From Erythrophleum ivorense (lineage: Eukaryota > Streptophyta > Magnoliopsida > Fabales > Fabaceae): a stretch of 64,000 bases of DNA. The notes beneath the pieces were generated by a model. The model was not told the origin of the DNA, ran no database searches, and saw only the letters and a list, made by a program, of their open reading frames with translations. Shown piece after piece: positions 23,705-34,551 of the stretch. The stretch is taken from contig JAIUCV010000101.1 of NCBI GenBank assembly GCA_026724425.1, positions 3,342,064 through 3,406,063 on the forward strand, in the 5' to 3' direction. How positions within the stretch are numbered: the first letter of the stretch is position 1; every line of letters starts with the position of its first letter. Both the position numbers and the translations under genes were made by a program.

Positions 23705-25421
23705 ATTTAGGCTCGGGATCATCTTTTGGCGGTCAATATTGCTCTGAGGGGGTACGATTCTGGTTCTCTAACTCCTGATCGTATGTGTCAATGGGATATT
23801 ATCAGCTAGTGACAATGATTTTGATAGACTACAATGTACTGTGAAGGACTGTAGACTATATGCTACAAGAGTAAAGAGTTTCTACTTCAGATTATCACGG
23901 TTTATTTAGCTCCTTCTAGTGGTTATCCTCGGCTTTTATTTCTCTTTGTTGAAGGGTACTGGCACTTATCTTGGAGCAGCTCCTATTGTTGAATGCCTGG
24001 AGAAGTACCAACCAGACGTGATACTTAGAAACTCTTGCGGTTGATTCCAAAGGTTGTTTCTATAGAAATTGAAAAAGGCTGGTAACATGAGATCAATACT
24101 GAAGATCTTGGTTCTATAATTCCTACTGTTTTTGCAGGAGTGTGGTTGGAAAGGATGGGGAGAGATATCTTATGGAGGACATGGATCTATTCAACGTGCT
24201 AAAGCTTCAAAGTTTCTGGTGTGCCTATATGGTTAAAATATCTATAGCATTATGGTGCCTGGAATTGAAGGTTTCATACCCTTTCTTTTCAAGTGTACTT
24301 TTTGTTCTTGTGTTTTGTTTTCTTTCAGGTTCGATCTTGGATGGAAGAAACAGTTCCTGGTGTAAATCACTGTATTCTTGCTTATGTGATTGGGCTTGAT
24401 AGCATGAAGGCGACAAGCAACGGCGTTGAGTCATCGTGGCAGTCACGTGGAGATATAAGATTACGTATGGATGGTCTTTTCAAACTGAAGGAACATGCGG
24501 TGCAGTTGACGAAAGAGTTTACTGCTTTATATACAAACAGACCAGCTGGTGGCGGTGGGATTAGCAGGTAATTCCTTAACTACAAAATTACAGCCATCCG
24601 GTAGTACCAGATCCTGTTGATTTGAGCCATCTTATGACTTACTTATCTCTGATAAATGCTGACTGATAATCTTCTTTATCTTGGCAATCTCAATGTAAAT
24701 GTATATGCAGTACCGGACACAAGATGGAGATTATTCTTGAAAAGCGTTTGGTAATGTCCTCTCTCCATCATCATAGCCTTGCATGAATCAGTTTCACGAG
24801 CTTATGACGTGATATATCATATATATATATTTGGTTTATCTAGCTCAGCCGTGAATCTCTAATGTGGAAAACTGGAGTTGAGCACACCAACAACACATCA
24901 GAGTCAGAGGAGCCCCCTGTAATTCATTTTCCAGTTGCTCGAGAGGAACTCCCAAAGCCAAAGGTTAGTGAGAAAACACCTACTAATTAAACTATACAAT
25001 GAGAAATAACAGCTTAATCTTGCAAATAACTATACAATGAGAGGCGACCAATCGAGGGATTCATCTGGATTTCATCACTCTCCTGCTCCATCTGGCCCGA
25101 AGATCACACTCTACTCTGTTGCTCATAGCCGGGCTGGTGATTAAGGAAACGACATAAACTTCTCACTAATCCCACATTATTCCCCATATATCGATCGTCT
25201 GAAACTCATCATTACTCCTCAATGGGTGAAAAAAGTCATGTCAGTCCTGTTATCAAACCGATGAAAATGTGTCGGTAGAGTTATATGATGTTAGAGGCAT
25301 TCATGATTTGAATGTTGTCGTACGGAACATATTAGATGGTGGAGTCAACTGTTCCAGGAGAATTGATCGACCCGGAAAGACAAACTCAGATCTCATCCTG
25401 TGTCAACAAGTTGTGTTATAA
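23705..25421 (+). pseudogene. AtuA-domain (DUF1446) protein, degraded copy
   Basis: Fragments of a plant acyclic-terpene-utilisation AtuA-like protein lie in order on the plus strand. GSGSSFGGQY (23711-23745) and TYLGAAPIVECLEKYQPDV (about 23958-24020) come from the N-terminal half. KECGWKGWGEISYGGHGSIQ (about 24137-24200), SWMEETVPGVNHCILAYVIG (about 24335-24395) and ALYTNRPAGGGGIS (about 24525-24565) come from the centre. A C-terminal tail (SRAGD-stop-GNDINFSLIPHY; VVRNILDGGVNCSRRIDRPG) ends at the normal stop near 25421. The first exons and the stretch between QPDV and KECGW are missing, and an in-frame TAA stands where homologues have Lys (about 25142). It is therefore a pseudogene, although several intron boundaries are still intact. 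No counterpart is remembered at this spot in Arabidopsis, so it was probably inserted. Confidence 0.75.
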
Positions 25422-26238
25422 ATATTCTTTACATATCAGACTATTGTGTAGGACTTAACTACTCTGTAATCCGAAAAAATTATTGCAAAAGAAGAAATCG
25501 ACTGCATCTTAATTTGTTCAGAAATTACAAACAAATTTTTCAGAAATTACAAGAAAAATATTATAAAACTAATGATAATAAATGCATGAAAAAAGTCAAC
25601 TAATTTTCTTCCTCTGTTTTTTTCTTGACTTTTGACTTTTTTTCTTGCATCTATTATATTAATAAGGTCTATACTAATTTCATGTAATTTCTGAAAAACT
25701 TGTTTGGTTCTCATATAAACCTATATCAACCCATATACAAGGTCATAGTCTTTTTTGGCATTTTTTGGGATATCAATGTCATCCTTTTTCTTTTCCTTCG
25801 ATTAAAAGGTACACAGTACAAAGGCCTATTTAAGAAAAACAATTTAAAAAAGTCACCCAAAACATTTAGAATAAAACCACGTCCGTCAGATCCTTTCCCT
25901 TTCAAATTCAACGTACACGATTCATTGTACAATTGACGATGAACAACAACAACAATACGAATACGTGTGTCAAGAAAGCATCCGAAAATAATCAGGACAC
26001 GCGTCATGTATCGATTTGTGATGCGGATGCTTCCTTAGGTCGTCTTTTTCTCAGAAAAACATTTTGAATAAACCACGTCCGTCGGATACTTTCCCTTTCA
26101 AATTCAACGTACACGATTCATTCGTACAATTGACGATGAAGGAATTGGTGACGTCAGCGTCTCTTTCCTCTAACGTCCAGAAAGAAGCGCCATGAGCACC
26201 ACACTCATACGAATACGCTACTGTAACTGTTGTACCTC
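25422..26238. other. upstream region of the TRF-like gene with a duplicated promoter segment
   Basis: AT-rich DNA. A segment of about 85 bp occurs twice in direct orientation, at 25858-25942 and 26056-26140, sharing CACGTCCGTC and CAAATTCAACGTACACGATT with few differences. The nearer copy lies just upstream of the TATA box of the TRF-like gene, so the duplication may double promoter elements. Confidence 0.6.
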
Positions 26239-26246
26239 TATATAAA
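26239..26246 (+). promoter_or_regulatory. TATA box (TATATAAA)
   Basis: TATATAAA stands about 30-40 bases before a purine-rich leader (AAAAAAGAGAAAGAATC) and about 770 bases before the first plausible coding exon of the TRF-like gene. A donor-like GTAAGATC near 26331 would end a non-coding first exon. Confidence 0.45.
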
Positions 26247-27003
26247 CAAACAAGCGCCAAAGAAAAAAGAGAAAGAATCTACGATACGGAATATCTTCTC
26301 CGGTTGCGCGATTGAAGCTTCAAATTGCATCTGTAAGATCATCTTTTCTCCTTCTGTTTCATTCGATTAGTCGTTTTTTCTTTATCTTCTTCTGTTAAAT
26401 GTGCTTGTTCTCATTCCTGCTTGTTGAATCGGAGTGGTTTTCGCTGATTTTGCTTTTCTTCTATATCGGTTTCTTTTCGTTTTGAGCTCGAGAACTCGGA
26501 TTGTCCTCGCATATGATCGGTTCGTCGATTGATAAGAAGCGTTTCTTGGACTGATGAAATCAGATTTCCGGTTCTCTTCAGTTTTGCGGATTGTTAGCTT
26601 GTACAGGTTAAGAGTAGGAAGTGATTTTAAGTTGTAATTACATGAAATCGAGGACCGATCTACGTTTCTTCGATATCTCTGATAGTCTCAGGCTGTACGA
26701 TATAGTTCCTTAATGGATATCGAGTACGATAAGAAGAGTGGAAATCGTGGATAGGTATGGGTGTTTCATTTCTCAGCTCGAATTTGAAACTGAACTTTTA
26801 TGGTTTTGAAGATTGGATTCTGCTGGAACGTACACGGATTTGTTGTTTTTTTCCTGCTATGTGTATGATTTTGTTTCTGGATGTTGAATTGCGATAATTC
26901 TGTAATTCTCATGGATTCTCTTTTTTTATTTCTTACTTGGCACCACCACTGTTGTCTGTTGATGTTTCTTCCAATTTTGTATGCTAAATTAGAGCCGTAG
27001 ACA

Positions 27004-27813
27004 ATGGAGTGGACAATGGAGATGAGTATTGTACCTAAGGAAACGATTGGGGCTGGGGCTGCACTTATGCTCGCTCCTGATGCTGAGTATGGTGTTCGAC
27101 AGATGATGCAGGTGAGTTCTTGAGGTGTGTTATAGGGTGTTAGCTTTTTATCGGAATATAATTGTGAGAAAAAAGGATTTTTGGATGTATTTTGCAGATC
27201 CCGATGTTGAGATGGTTTCATTTACGCACAATGAAAGAGATAGTGAGAGTGTCGAGGCACTTTTGGCAATGAAAGAGATAATTGACAGAACAGCCATTGT
27301 TAGTGATCAGGAGTTACACGGAGAGTTTGATTCCTATTCATCCGAAGGGGACAATGATCAGGTGGGCATGGATTCTGATAAATCAAGATGTGAGAACTTG
27401 CCATTAGCACTAGAGGATACGGATCATGTGACTCAGATCCAAAATCCGACCAGAAAAGATGAAATCATGCCAACGATGAGGATTCTATGGAGCCCGGAAG
27501 AAGTAGAGATGCTGAAGGTGTGTGTGGAGAAATTTGCTCCAAAAGTTAAAAGGAATTTACCGTGGCAAAAGATTCTACTCATGGGCAAGGATGTCTTCCA
27601 CGAGTCACGAACCCCAAGTCGGCTCAAGGACAAGTGGAAGACAATGAAGACAAAAAAGAAGATGTTGAGGTAGGTAGTTCGCCATGTTTACTCTCTTTCT
27701 TATGTTCATGTTCTGTTATTCTGCTCTTGAATTTTTGCTCTCTATGATGGTGTTGTCATGTATGAAAGTTATGCTATGTTTTGTGATGGTGTTTTTGTTG
27801 CAGGTGGCCGTGA
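27004..27813 (+). CDS. TRF-like MYB/SANT domain protein, short
   Basis: The C-terminal part is a telobox-type MYB domain: WSPEEVEMLKVCVEKF, then LPWQKILLMGKDVF and SRLKDKWKTMKTKKK. The LKDKW helix is the signature of telomere-repeat-binding-factor-like plant proteins. Exon 27198-27669 joins 27804-27813 (AG|G TGG CCG TGA), so the protein ends ..KMLRWP. The first exon is unclear: 27004-27111 (MEWTMEMSIVPKETIGAGAA, donor CAG/GTGAGT) has a clean donor, but its phase does not match the MYB frame. A conservative start is the ATG at 27212, giving 155 residues. The protein would be nuclear and DNA-binding. It may be a truncated paralogue; a one-base lesion near the exon 1 junction cannot be excluded. 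Confidence 0.6.
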
Positions 27814-28117
27814 AGAACACTTGTTTGGTGTGTTTGGCGTGAAGATGCAGTTTGGTAGTTCTTGTAGTGGATATTAGACTTGTGTACTTTCCAGGTTTTT
27901 GTTTTGTTAAACTGCTTTTTAAGATGTTTGCATCTAAAACCCTTTTGTCTTTGATTCCAAGACACATGAAACAACCAAGCTTAGGGTTTCATTGCTGCAA
28001 ATTCGATATCATGAATTCCAAATAACAACAATCTTAAATCCAACATTAAGAATTCAATACAACAAGGTTTCAAGAACTTCATACAAAACGCTTGTAAACG
28101 ACTTGTAATTATTTGTA
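27814..28117. other. 3' flank of the TRF-like gene
   Basis: 3' UTR-like sequence, then AT-rich DNA up to the target-site duplication of the transposon at 28118. No gene seen. Confidence 0.4.
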
Positions 28118-28389
28118 AACCAAAACTAGAGCTGTCAATCTGGACATCCGTCCACACTTATGGACATGGGCTGTCCAATGGACAAAAAAAGCTTGGTTAA
28201 ATTGATTTGGGGAAAACTCATTTTTCTAAAATCCAATTACACAAAACTCGATTTCTCTCTTTCACTCCTCTCTCCCGTTTCACTCTTTCTTCGTTTCACA
28301 TGATTCTCCTCCGGTGGTCTTCTCCGGCGGTCTTTCCGCCAAAACTGTAAAACCGTAAAACCGCATTTTTCTGCCAAAACCATAATACA

Positions 28390-28785
28390 GTGGGCCTGAT
28401 TGGTTATGGCTGTAGAAATTTTTTGATGTAGGATTTAAGCTGTACATTTTAGGCTGTAGATTTTATTGCTGTAGGATTTTTGATGGTAGATATTATGTCA
28501 TTAAAGATATATATGTAGCATTAAAACAAAAACAAATAAGATATAGAAAAAAGAAGTAAAAAAAGAAGGTGAAGAAAAGAATAAGGAAATAAGAGAGAGA
28601 AAATTCTCAGAGCCCTTAATTTGGTGCTCTGAAAAAATTGCTTTCTAGAGCCAAAATGTTTCCTTTTCTAAAATTGTTGCTCTGAGTTTATAAAATGAAA
28701 GCAAAGCATGATTGGTGACACATTAGTGCTCTAAAAATAATTAGTACTCTGTGGAGCACTCAGAGCACTTACCAATCACCCCCAG
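28390..28785. mobile_element. MITE-like insertion inside the minisatellite
   Basis: A segment of about 395 bp interrupts the minisatellite units. Its ends are imperfectly inverted: TGGGCCTGATTGGTTA on the left and TTACCAATCACCCCCA on the right. The interior is AT-rich with GGATTT/TGTAG-type motifs and no coding sequence. Exact target-site duplication is unclear, so the boundaries are approximate. Confidence 0.5.
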
Positions 28786-29285
28786 TAAAACCATGTTTTT
28801 CTGCCAAAATCTTAAAACAGTGTTTTTCCGCCAAAATCATAAAACAGTGTATTTCCGCCAAAACCGTAAAACCGTGGTTTCCCACCAAAACCGTAAAACC
28901 GTATTTTCCCACCAAAATCGTAAAACCGTATTTTCCCGCCAAAACCGTAAAACCGTGTTTTCCCGCCAAAATCGTAAAACCGTGTTTTCCCGCCACAACC
29001 GTAAAACCGTGTTTTCTCGCCAAAATCGTAAATCTGTGTTTTCCCGCCAAAATCGTAAAACAGTGTTTTCCCGCCAAAATCGTAAAACCGTGGTTTCCCG
29101 CCAAAACCGTAAAACCGTAGTTTCCCGCCAAAATCGTAAAACCGTGTTTTCCCGCCAAAATCGTAAAACCGTGTTTTTTCCCGCCAAAACCGTAAAACCG
29201 TTTTTCCCCGCCAAAACCGTAATACCGTGTTTTTCCGCCAAAACCGTAATACCGTGTTTTCCCGCTAAAACCGCCAAAACCGAAA
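28786..29285. repeat. 27-bp minisatellite, about 18 units
   Basis: Tandem units of 27 bp built from CCGCCAAAA, TCGTAAAACCGTG and TTTTC, with point differences between units. One or two further units lie at 28330-28389, on the other side of the MITE-like insert. Because 27 is a multiple of 3 and the units lack stop codons in some frames, long repetitive ORFs run on both strands (FSRQNRKTV repeats on plus, RENTVLRFW repeats on minus). They are not taken as genes. Confidence 0.9.
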
Positions 29286-29417
29286 AAATAAATTCATACT
29301 CATAGTTTTAATCCTCTAAAACAATATATTTTTACATATTCGAAAATTTTCATCACCATCTCATTCATTTTTTTACATTTTCAAAAATCTGTTTTTTTTT
29401 TGTCCATGGACGCCCAT

Positions 29418-29791
29418 GACAGCCCATTTTTTATGGGCCATAATAGACATGGGTCAATATGGACATGGGCCTAAATGGACATGGACAATATTTTGTCTAC
29501 ATATAAATGGACATTATTGGACAGGCTAATATGGACATGGACGCCCATATTGACACCTCTAACCAAAACTACATGATTTTTTTTTCTTCTACTTACAGTG
29601 TGATGGACAGCCCATTTTTTATGGGCCATAATAGACATGAGTCAATATGGACATGGGCCTAAATGGACATGGACAATATTTTGTCCACATATAAATGGAC
29701 ATTATTGGACAGGCTAATATGGACATAGACGCCCATATTGACACCTCTAACCAAAACTACATGATTTTTTTTTCTTCTACTTACAGTGTGA
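29418..29791. repeat. 188-bp tandem duplication spanning a transposon end
   Basis: Copy 1 (29418-29605) and copy 2 (29606-29791) are nearly identical. Each contains the last ~140 bp of the transposon, its terminal ATTGACACCTCT, and the host flank AACCAAAACTACATGA plus a T9 tract. The duplication therefore happened after the transposon inserted. Confidence 0.9.
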
Positions 29792-30175
29792 ATCACACAA
29801 TTCTATCTTTGAATTGAATCAAAGCATTTATTCTATCTTCCACCAGATAACTCAATGGCATCTTGATTGTTAATCGAATCTTCACCCCAATCAAGTGGTG
29901 TGAGTTTTGACTATTCATTCCTTCGTGTTGGCTTTCTGCTTCTTTTATTAACTCTTCTTACCAAACTTTTGTGGTTTCATTTGCAAGGGATCATCATTGT
30001 AAGCAAACAAGACAAGAGCTGAATAACAAGAAAAAACAAAAAGGTCTTCTTCTACTACTAGAGCCTAGAGGTAGGCAATCAAGCTTACACACAATGGCAA
30101 GTAGCTCGATTCATTAGAAATTAAAACAAACAAATTAATTAAATAAAAAGATGAGAAAGAAGTTTGGTCGGTTCA
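29792..30175. other. intergenic
   Basis: AT-rich flank between the duplicated transposon end and the 3' end of the small Cys-rich gene; nothing recognised. Confidence 0.4.
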
Positions 30176-30382
30176 TCAGTGGTAAGATTTGAGCACAGCG
30201 CCGCAGAAATGACACACGATGGCCTTCCAAGCTTTGCGGTAAAAGGGGACTCCACAAAATCTAGTGGAGGTTCTCATGTCCGCCACCACAGCTCCTCCTC
30301 CGCACCTAGAGCATATTCCGGCTGCCGGCTTCCTCCCCCGGACTTGCTTCCTCTGGTCTACAAGGAAACAGAAGATGGCCAT
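30176..30382 (-). CDS. small Cys-rich protein, zinc-ribbon-like (At2g20835-like)
   Basis: A 68-residue single-exon ORF starting MAIFCFLVDQRKQVRGRKPA. Two Cys pairs (CSRC near residue 24 and CHFC near 57, with another Cys at 43) suggest a small zinc-binding fold. The middle reads STRFCGVPFYRKAWKAIVC, a pattern I recall in small uncharacterised plant proteins, and the position fits At2g20835 between At2g20830 and SCAMP3. A CT/AG-rich leader precedes the ATG. Function is unknown. Confidence 0.7.
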   Translation of the reverse strand: MAIFCFLVDQRKQVRGRKPAAGICSRCGGGAVVADMRTSTRFCGVPFYRKAWKAIVCHFCGAVLKSYH

Positions 30383-31076
30383 TCTCTTTCTTTTCTTGAA
30401 TGAATGTTTGTTGTGTGTTAAGCTTCTTCTTCAGGTCTTCAAGTTAAATAGAGCAGTTTTGGTTATTCAACCATGTGGATCGCCGCCGCGTGTCACAAAC
30501 AGTTGGCTCGCTGACTTCCTTTTCTCTCGTTGACTTTTTTTCCCCATTGAATTGTAATTTATAAATCACCACTTGTGTTGTGTGAGGCATCACACATCTC
30601 CTTGACCATTTCTCAATCACTTACTCTCAATTGCCTGACTATTTAATACTACTACCAGAGGCAGAGAAGCCCATATCCCCATTAAGTAGCCATTGACTTT
30701 CTCATTCGTATTATTATTTTTGCCAAAAGAAAACTATAGATACCAAACTTCAATTACCGCCCATTATCAACTTCAACAAAACTACATACCCTTAGTAAGG
30801 TTACCCATACGTTAGCACTCACGTACGCTCTGGGGGCCATATTTATGATTTTGGGGTTCTTTGAGAATGATTATTAAAAAAAAAAAAAAAAAGAGTAAGT
30901 AAAGAAGTTGAGTTACACTTTAGTTAAATGAAATAAGAGAGGGGAGTGAAAAAACAAGTGAGTGGCGGAGTAAGTAAATTAATAATTTCCCCTACAAGAG
31001 CAAGAACAAGAGGAAGAGGAGAGGAGGTGTTTTGTTTGTATGTTATATCTTCTGGGAAAGAAAAATGGGTTAAGAG
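30383..31076. other. intergenic between At2g20835-like and SCAMP3
   Basis: Promoter of the minus-strand small gene, an A18-type tract near 30875-30892, and the SCAMP 3' UTR. No gene seen. Confidence 0.4.
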
Positions 31077-33793
31077 TCACAGAGCTGCCATCATTGCCCG
31101 TCTTGTTGCCTCCTGCTTCATCTCCGCTGCTTTCCCGCTCCCCCTGAAGTACATGTACACTTGCTGTCCCAACACAACACACACGTACAAACACCTTGTT
31201 AACTAACCACTTCTTCCTTTCTTTTTACCATACAATTTGTTAATGATTGATGCATACAGAGAGAGAGAGAGGGAGAGAGAGAGAGAGGGGAGGGAACCTG
31301 AATAACCCAAATGCTCACAAGTGACTCCAGGCAGAAGAACGCAAACCCTATGAAGTAGAATATCTGCCCACACAAATTTTTAGATTTCCCCAATATCAAA
31401 CTCCACAACTTCAGTTTCAGATATTGGCTACCTAAAGCTTTCAACTTACCCCGACCAAGATATTCCCGCTCAACACATCAATAGCCGGCAATATTCCTCT
31501 GCATAATACAACATCATAGTTCCACTTCAGCTTACTCTTACCTCTTTCTCTTTATTCTGTTTACAAACTAACTAGTTACTTACGTCAGCGATTTTCCCTT
31601 GAAGATTATTGGTGGTGCCACCGCCGCAAACACACAGAACCCGATGTGAAACTGCATTTTTATTTCAAGCTTTTACTCTCTCTCTCTCTCTCTCTCTCTC
31701 TTCCTCATTTGGAACTTTGGATGTGTCAATGCCATCAGAAAATTCACTAAACCAAATGGAAAACTCACCAGATACGTGAAGAAAAACCACCCAAACTTCA
31801 GAGCACTATCAGTCCTGCACACAACCAAATCAATCCACACTCACTCTCATCTCCTGCAATATTTAAAAAAAAGAAAAATATTAAGTGGCATGGATACGCC
31901 ACATACCTCATGGCACGATATAGAGGGCGATACCACATAACATATGCTCCAGGAACCCCCGATATGAAATAGATGATAGCTAGAAACCATATTGTTGGAC
32001 CTACACCCAAAGTACACGACTCTGCAGATTAGCATCATACAGGCTCAGTCACTTGGCCACTTTTTAAATGTTCCAAGACTAACCTTCTCCCTTAATCCAT
32101 GCGGTGGTAACTGCCACAATGTTCCATAAGAGGCACACAACAAGACCTGCCAAACACAGATAGAGATTCTTTACTTCAAGAAAATCCACCTCTTTTGCAA
32201 AGGCTGCTCACCTGAGAAAAGAGAAAACACATACCAAGCAATGATGTGAATGCAACATATTGGATTCTCTGAAGATGGATGGGTATCTCATTTGAAATGT
32301 TATGATGGATGAGAGGAAAAAACGGTGGCCAGTTTTTCTCTTCTATCACAATCCCCGCTACGAAAAAAGAAGATGACAGCATGAGGATTTCACAAGGACA
32401 CAAAATGTCAGGTTTCTACAAAAGATCAAATTGACAAAGATACCCTGTGCTATAGCATCTTCTTTCCGCTTGAGTTCCTAGACAATAGTAACACAAGATT
32501 TCAGAAGCCACAAAGATATGTAGTTTAGAGGTTGTAGCTGCAAACCATTGTGGCCAAGCTTTGTACGCTTGGTGACAAACTAAATACGCTTTGACCCACA
32601 TAAGACTTACAAAAAGATATGCAATAAGATGAAAACCAAGCAAAAAGAAACACCAACAGCTGACCAGTTAACGAAGTGACATGAGGGTATGTGAGATTAC
32701 CTGCTCCCGCCTCTTCAAATCAGCTTCTTTTGCCTGGAGTTCCTTCTCTTTAGCTTTCAGATCCTAGAAGTTGGCAAACGTCAATTCGTCTCAGGGATTA
32801 TCGTGATATGTATGTGCTTGGTACTTGGGCATCGCAGACTGTAGAAAATACCTTTCCAGAGTCTAGAGGAATATCAATTGTGGCACCACGGTCATAAGGC
32901 TCAGTGGGAAGAGGTGAAAGCTTTGAAGTCGCAGCTGGAACAGTTCCAGGATTCTGAAAGTTCAAATACAAGAAGAGAGTGTAAAGAAGAAACTACAAAT
33001 GGCAAGAGCAGTCATGATATTTAAGCAGCAAGAGAGATGTTTCTTGGAAAACAAAGGCTAAACGGTGGACATCTATGAAACCTTGACAACCATCAAGAGA
33101 AGAAAAGGTATAAACGGCCACCGAAAAGAGATGAAACAAGCATTGAGTTAGCGAGCACTAAATCGGAAAGAGATCGATGCTTAACCAAAGTTCACCTCAC
33201 AACTTGTCCATTTGGTGAAAATTAAAGTTGGAAAAAAAAATAATATTGGCACATCCACCGTAATTTGATTGTCCTGATGCCTTGTTACCACTGAGATTCA
33301 TGAACAATAGAAGCTATCTATGATCGACTGAAATTAGGGAAAAGATAGAATCCCTGGGTGATTGGAAAAAGCGTAACATTGATTATCAATGCTTAAATTA
33401 TCATAGAATGAGCGAAAACGCGTTTCGCAATTACATTTTCACACTTGTTCGCATCTCGATCCATATGAAAGCGTAAGAGTATGCATAAATCAATCAATCG
33501 ATCGGAGTACGTTCCTTCCTTGTGCAAATTGTATCCCGGAGAATACGAGTAATATAATTTGCAATATCTTGTTCAATCCAAAACTACTTACAACACACAC
33601 ACACACCAGGAATCAGAGAAACTAAGATCAGAAGAGGCAGATCTAAATTCCACAGCAAATAATAAGATACGCACGGTTGATTGAGAACCAGAAGAAGAAG
33701 AAAATAAGTGGAATCCGTAGAAGATATAGAATGGCTTACCGCAAAAGGATTAACCTCGCCGTCATCAAAGGAAGTAGACTGGTAGCGAGACAT
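31077..33793 (-). CDS. SCAMP3: secretory carrier-associated membrane protein (SCAMP3-like)
   Basis: Four-helix membrane protein of the secretory and endocytic pathway, 282 residues from twelve exons: 33793-33740, 32953-32852, 32763-32701, 32477-32444, 32357-32235, 32146-32084, 32000-31907, 31814-31769, 31651-31584, 31498-31450, 31363-31298 and 31163-31077. All phases agree. The N-terminus has the NPF motif (VNPFANPG, residues about 15-22) for EH-domain partners, then a coiled coil (DLKAKEKELQAKEADLKRRE and QELKRKEDAIAQ). The amphipathic linker and membrane core include NWPPFFPLIHHNIS and the hallmark SGVPGAYVMWYRPLYRAMR. The tail YMYFRGSGKAAEMK follows helix 4. Matches At2g20840. TC and GA microsatellites occupy two introns (about 31677-31701 and 31260-31289). 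Confidence 0.95.
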
Positions 33794-34551
33794 TGCACCA
33801 CTCGGCAGATCCAATCGGAAGATGAAGAAATTAGATTGTGGGAAAGCAAGGAACAGTGGCTCGTGAGGTCGTTATTATTAAATCTTTTCTTTAAATCGAA
33901 AAAATTGTAAAATACATTAATAACCTTCTGACTTCGTTAATATTACTAACCCAACCACCGCATTACCCACCCAAACTATGACCCATTTGTAGTTGGGTCG
34001 AATCCATGAAAATCGCAAAAATTATTTTCGTTCATCCCCTTTCTTTCGTCTTTCTCTTCGTTCTCTTTTTTTTTTTCCCTTAAAATCGTTCCCGTCGTTC
34101 TCGAATTACAACGCCAACGGTCAGATCCAAGTTAGGACAGATCGGATTGTAGTTGAGGTTGACTCGAATCGAACTCATGAAGAGTGACTCTTTTGTCTCG
34201 TCTAACTCTTTCACATTCAGATTCTTCCCCAAATACTCTAAAAGCTTTCTCACCATTGTCTTTGACTTGTTCATGTACTTCTAACGCTTCATTCATGAAA
34301 AGAAAACCAAAATCAAGAATTTATATTTGAGAAGAATCAGTGATTAAAACAGAGGAAAGAATTGATTTTTAAAAAAATTGAGAAACTCACCTGAGATTAA
34401 GATTTTGTTTGTGGAGATTAGTTGCAGAGAGAGAAAGTATTTAAGAGAGAAGATTTGAAGAAGAGAATGAGCGAACAAACTCTATGGCTCTCGCCATGCT
34501 TCTTCTGCCTTTTTTTCTTCCCCCTTTCAATCTTTTCTCCAGCTGCTCAGG
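33794..34551. other. SCAMP3 upstream region
   Basis: Promoter and leader of SCAMP3, then CT-rich and AT-rich DNA with no recognised gene. Confidence 0.4.

Larger units (their letters stand above)
28128..29560. mobile_element. DNA transposon remnant with inverted termini, about 1.43 kb (hAT-like)
   Basis: The left end AGAGCTGTCAAT and the right end ATTGACACCTCT are inverted repeats (10 of the 12 outer bases match, and similarity continues inwards through TGGAC blocks). Both sides are flanked by the same sequence, AACCAAAACT (28118-28127 and 29561-29570; the next base, A, also matches). AGAGNTGTCAA termini are common in plant hAT elements, although an 8-bp target duplication would be usual. 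There is no transposase. The interior holds TGGACATGGGC-type subterminal repeats at both ends, the 27-bp minisatellite and a nested MITE-like insert. Confidence 0.7.

Noticed and set aside
23711..23790. Frame reading ARDHLLAVNIALRGYDSGSL
   Set aside because: The same DNA in another frame reads GSGSSFGGQY, which matches the AtuA family and fits the fragments downstream.
28751..29305. Long repetitive ORFs on both strands, or a CRISPR-like array
   Set aside because: The units are directly adjacent with no unique spacers, so it is a minisatellite and not a CRISPR array; the ORFs follow from a stop-free 27-bp unit.
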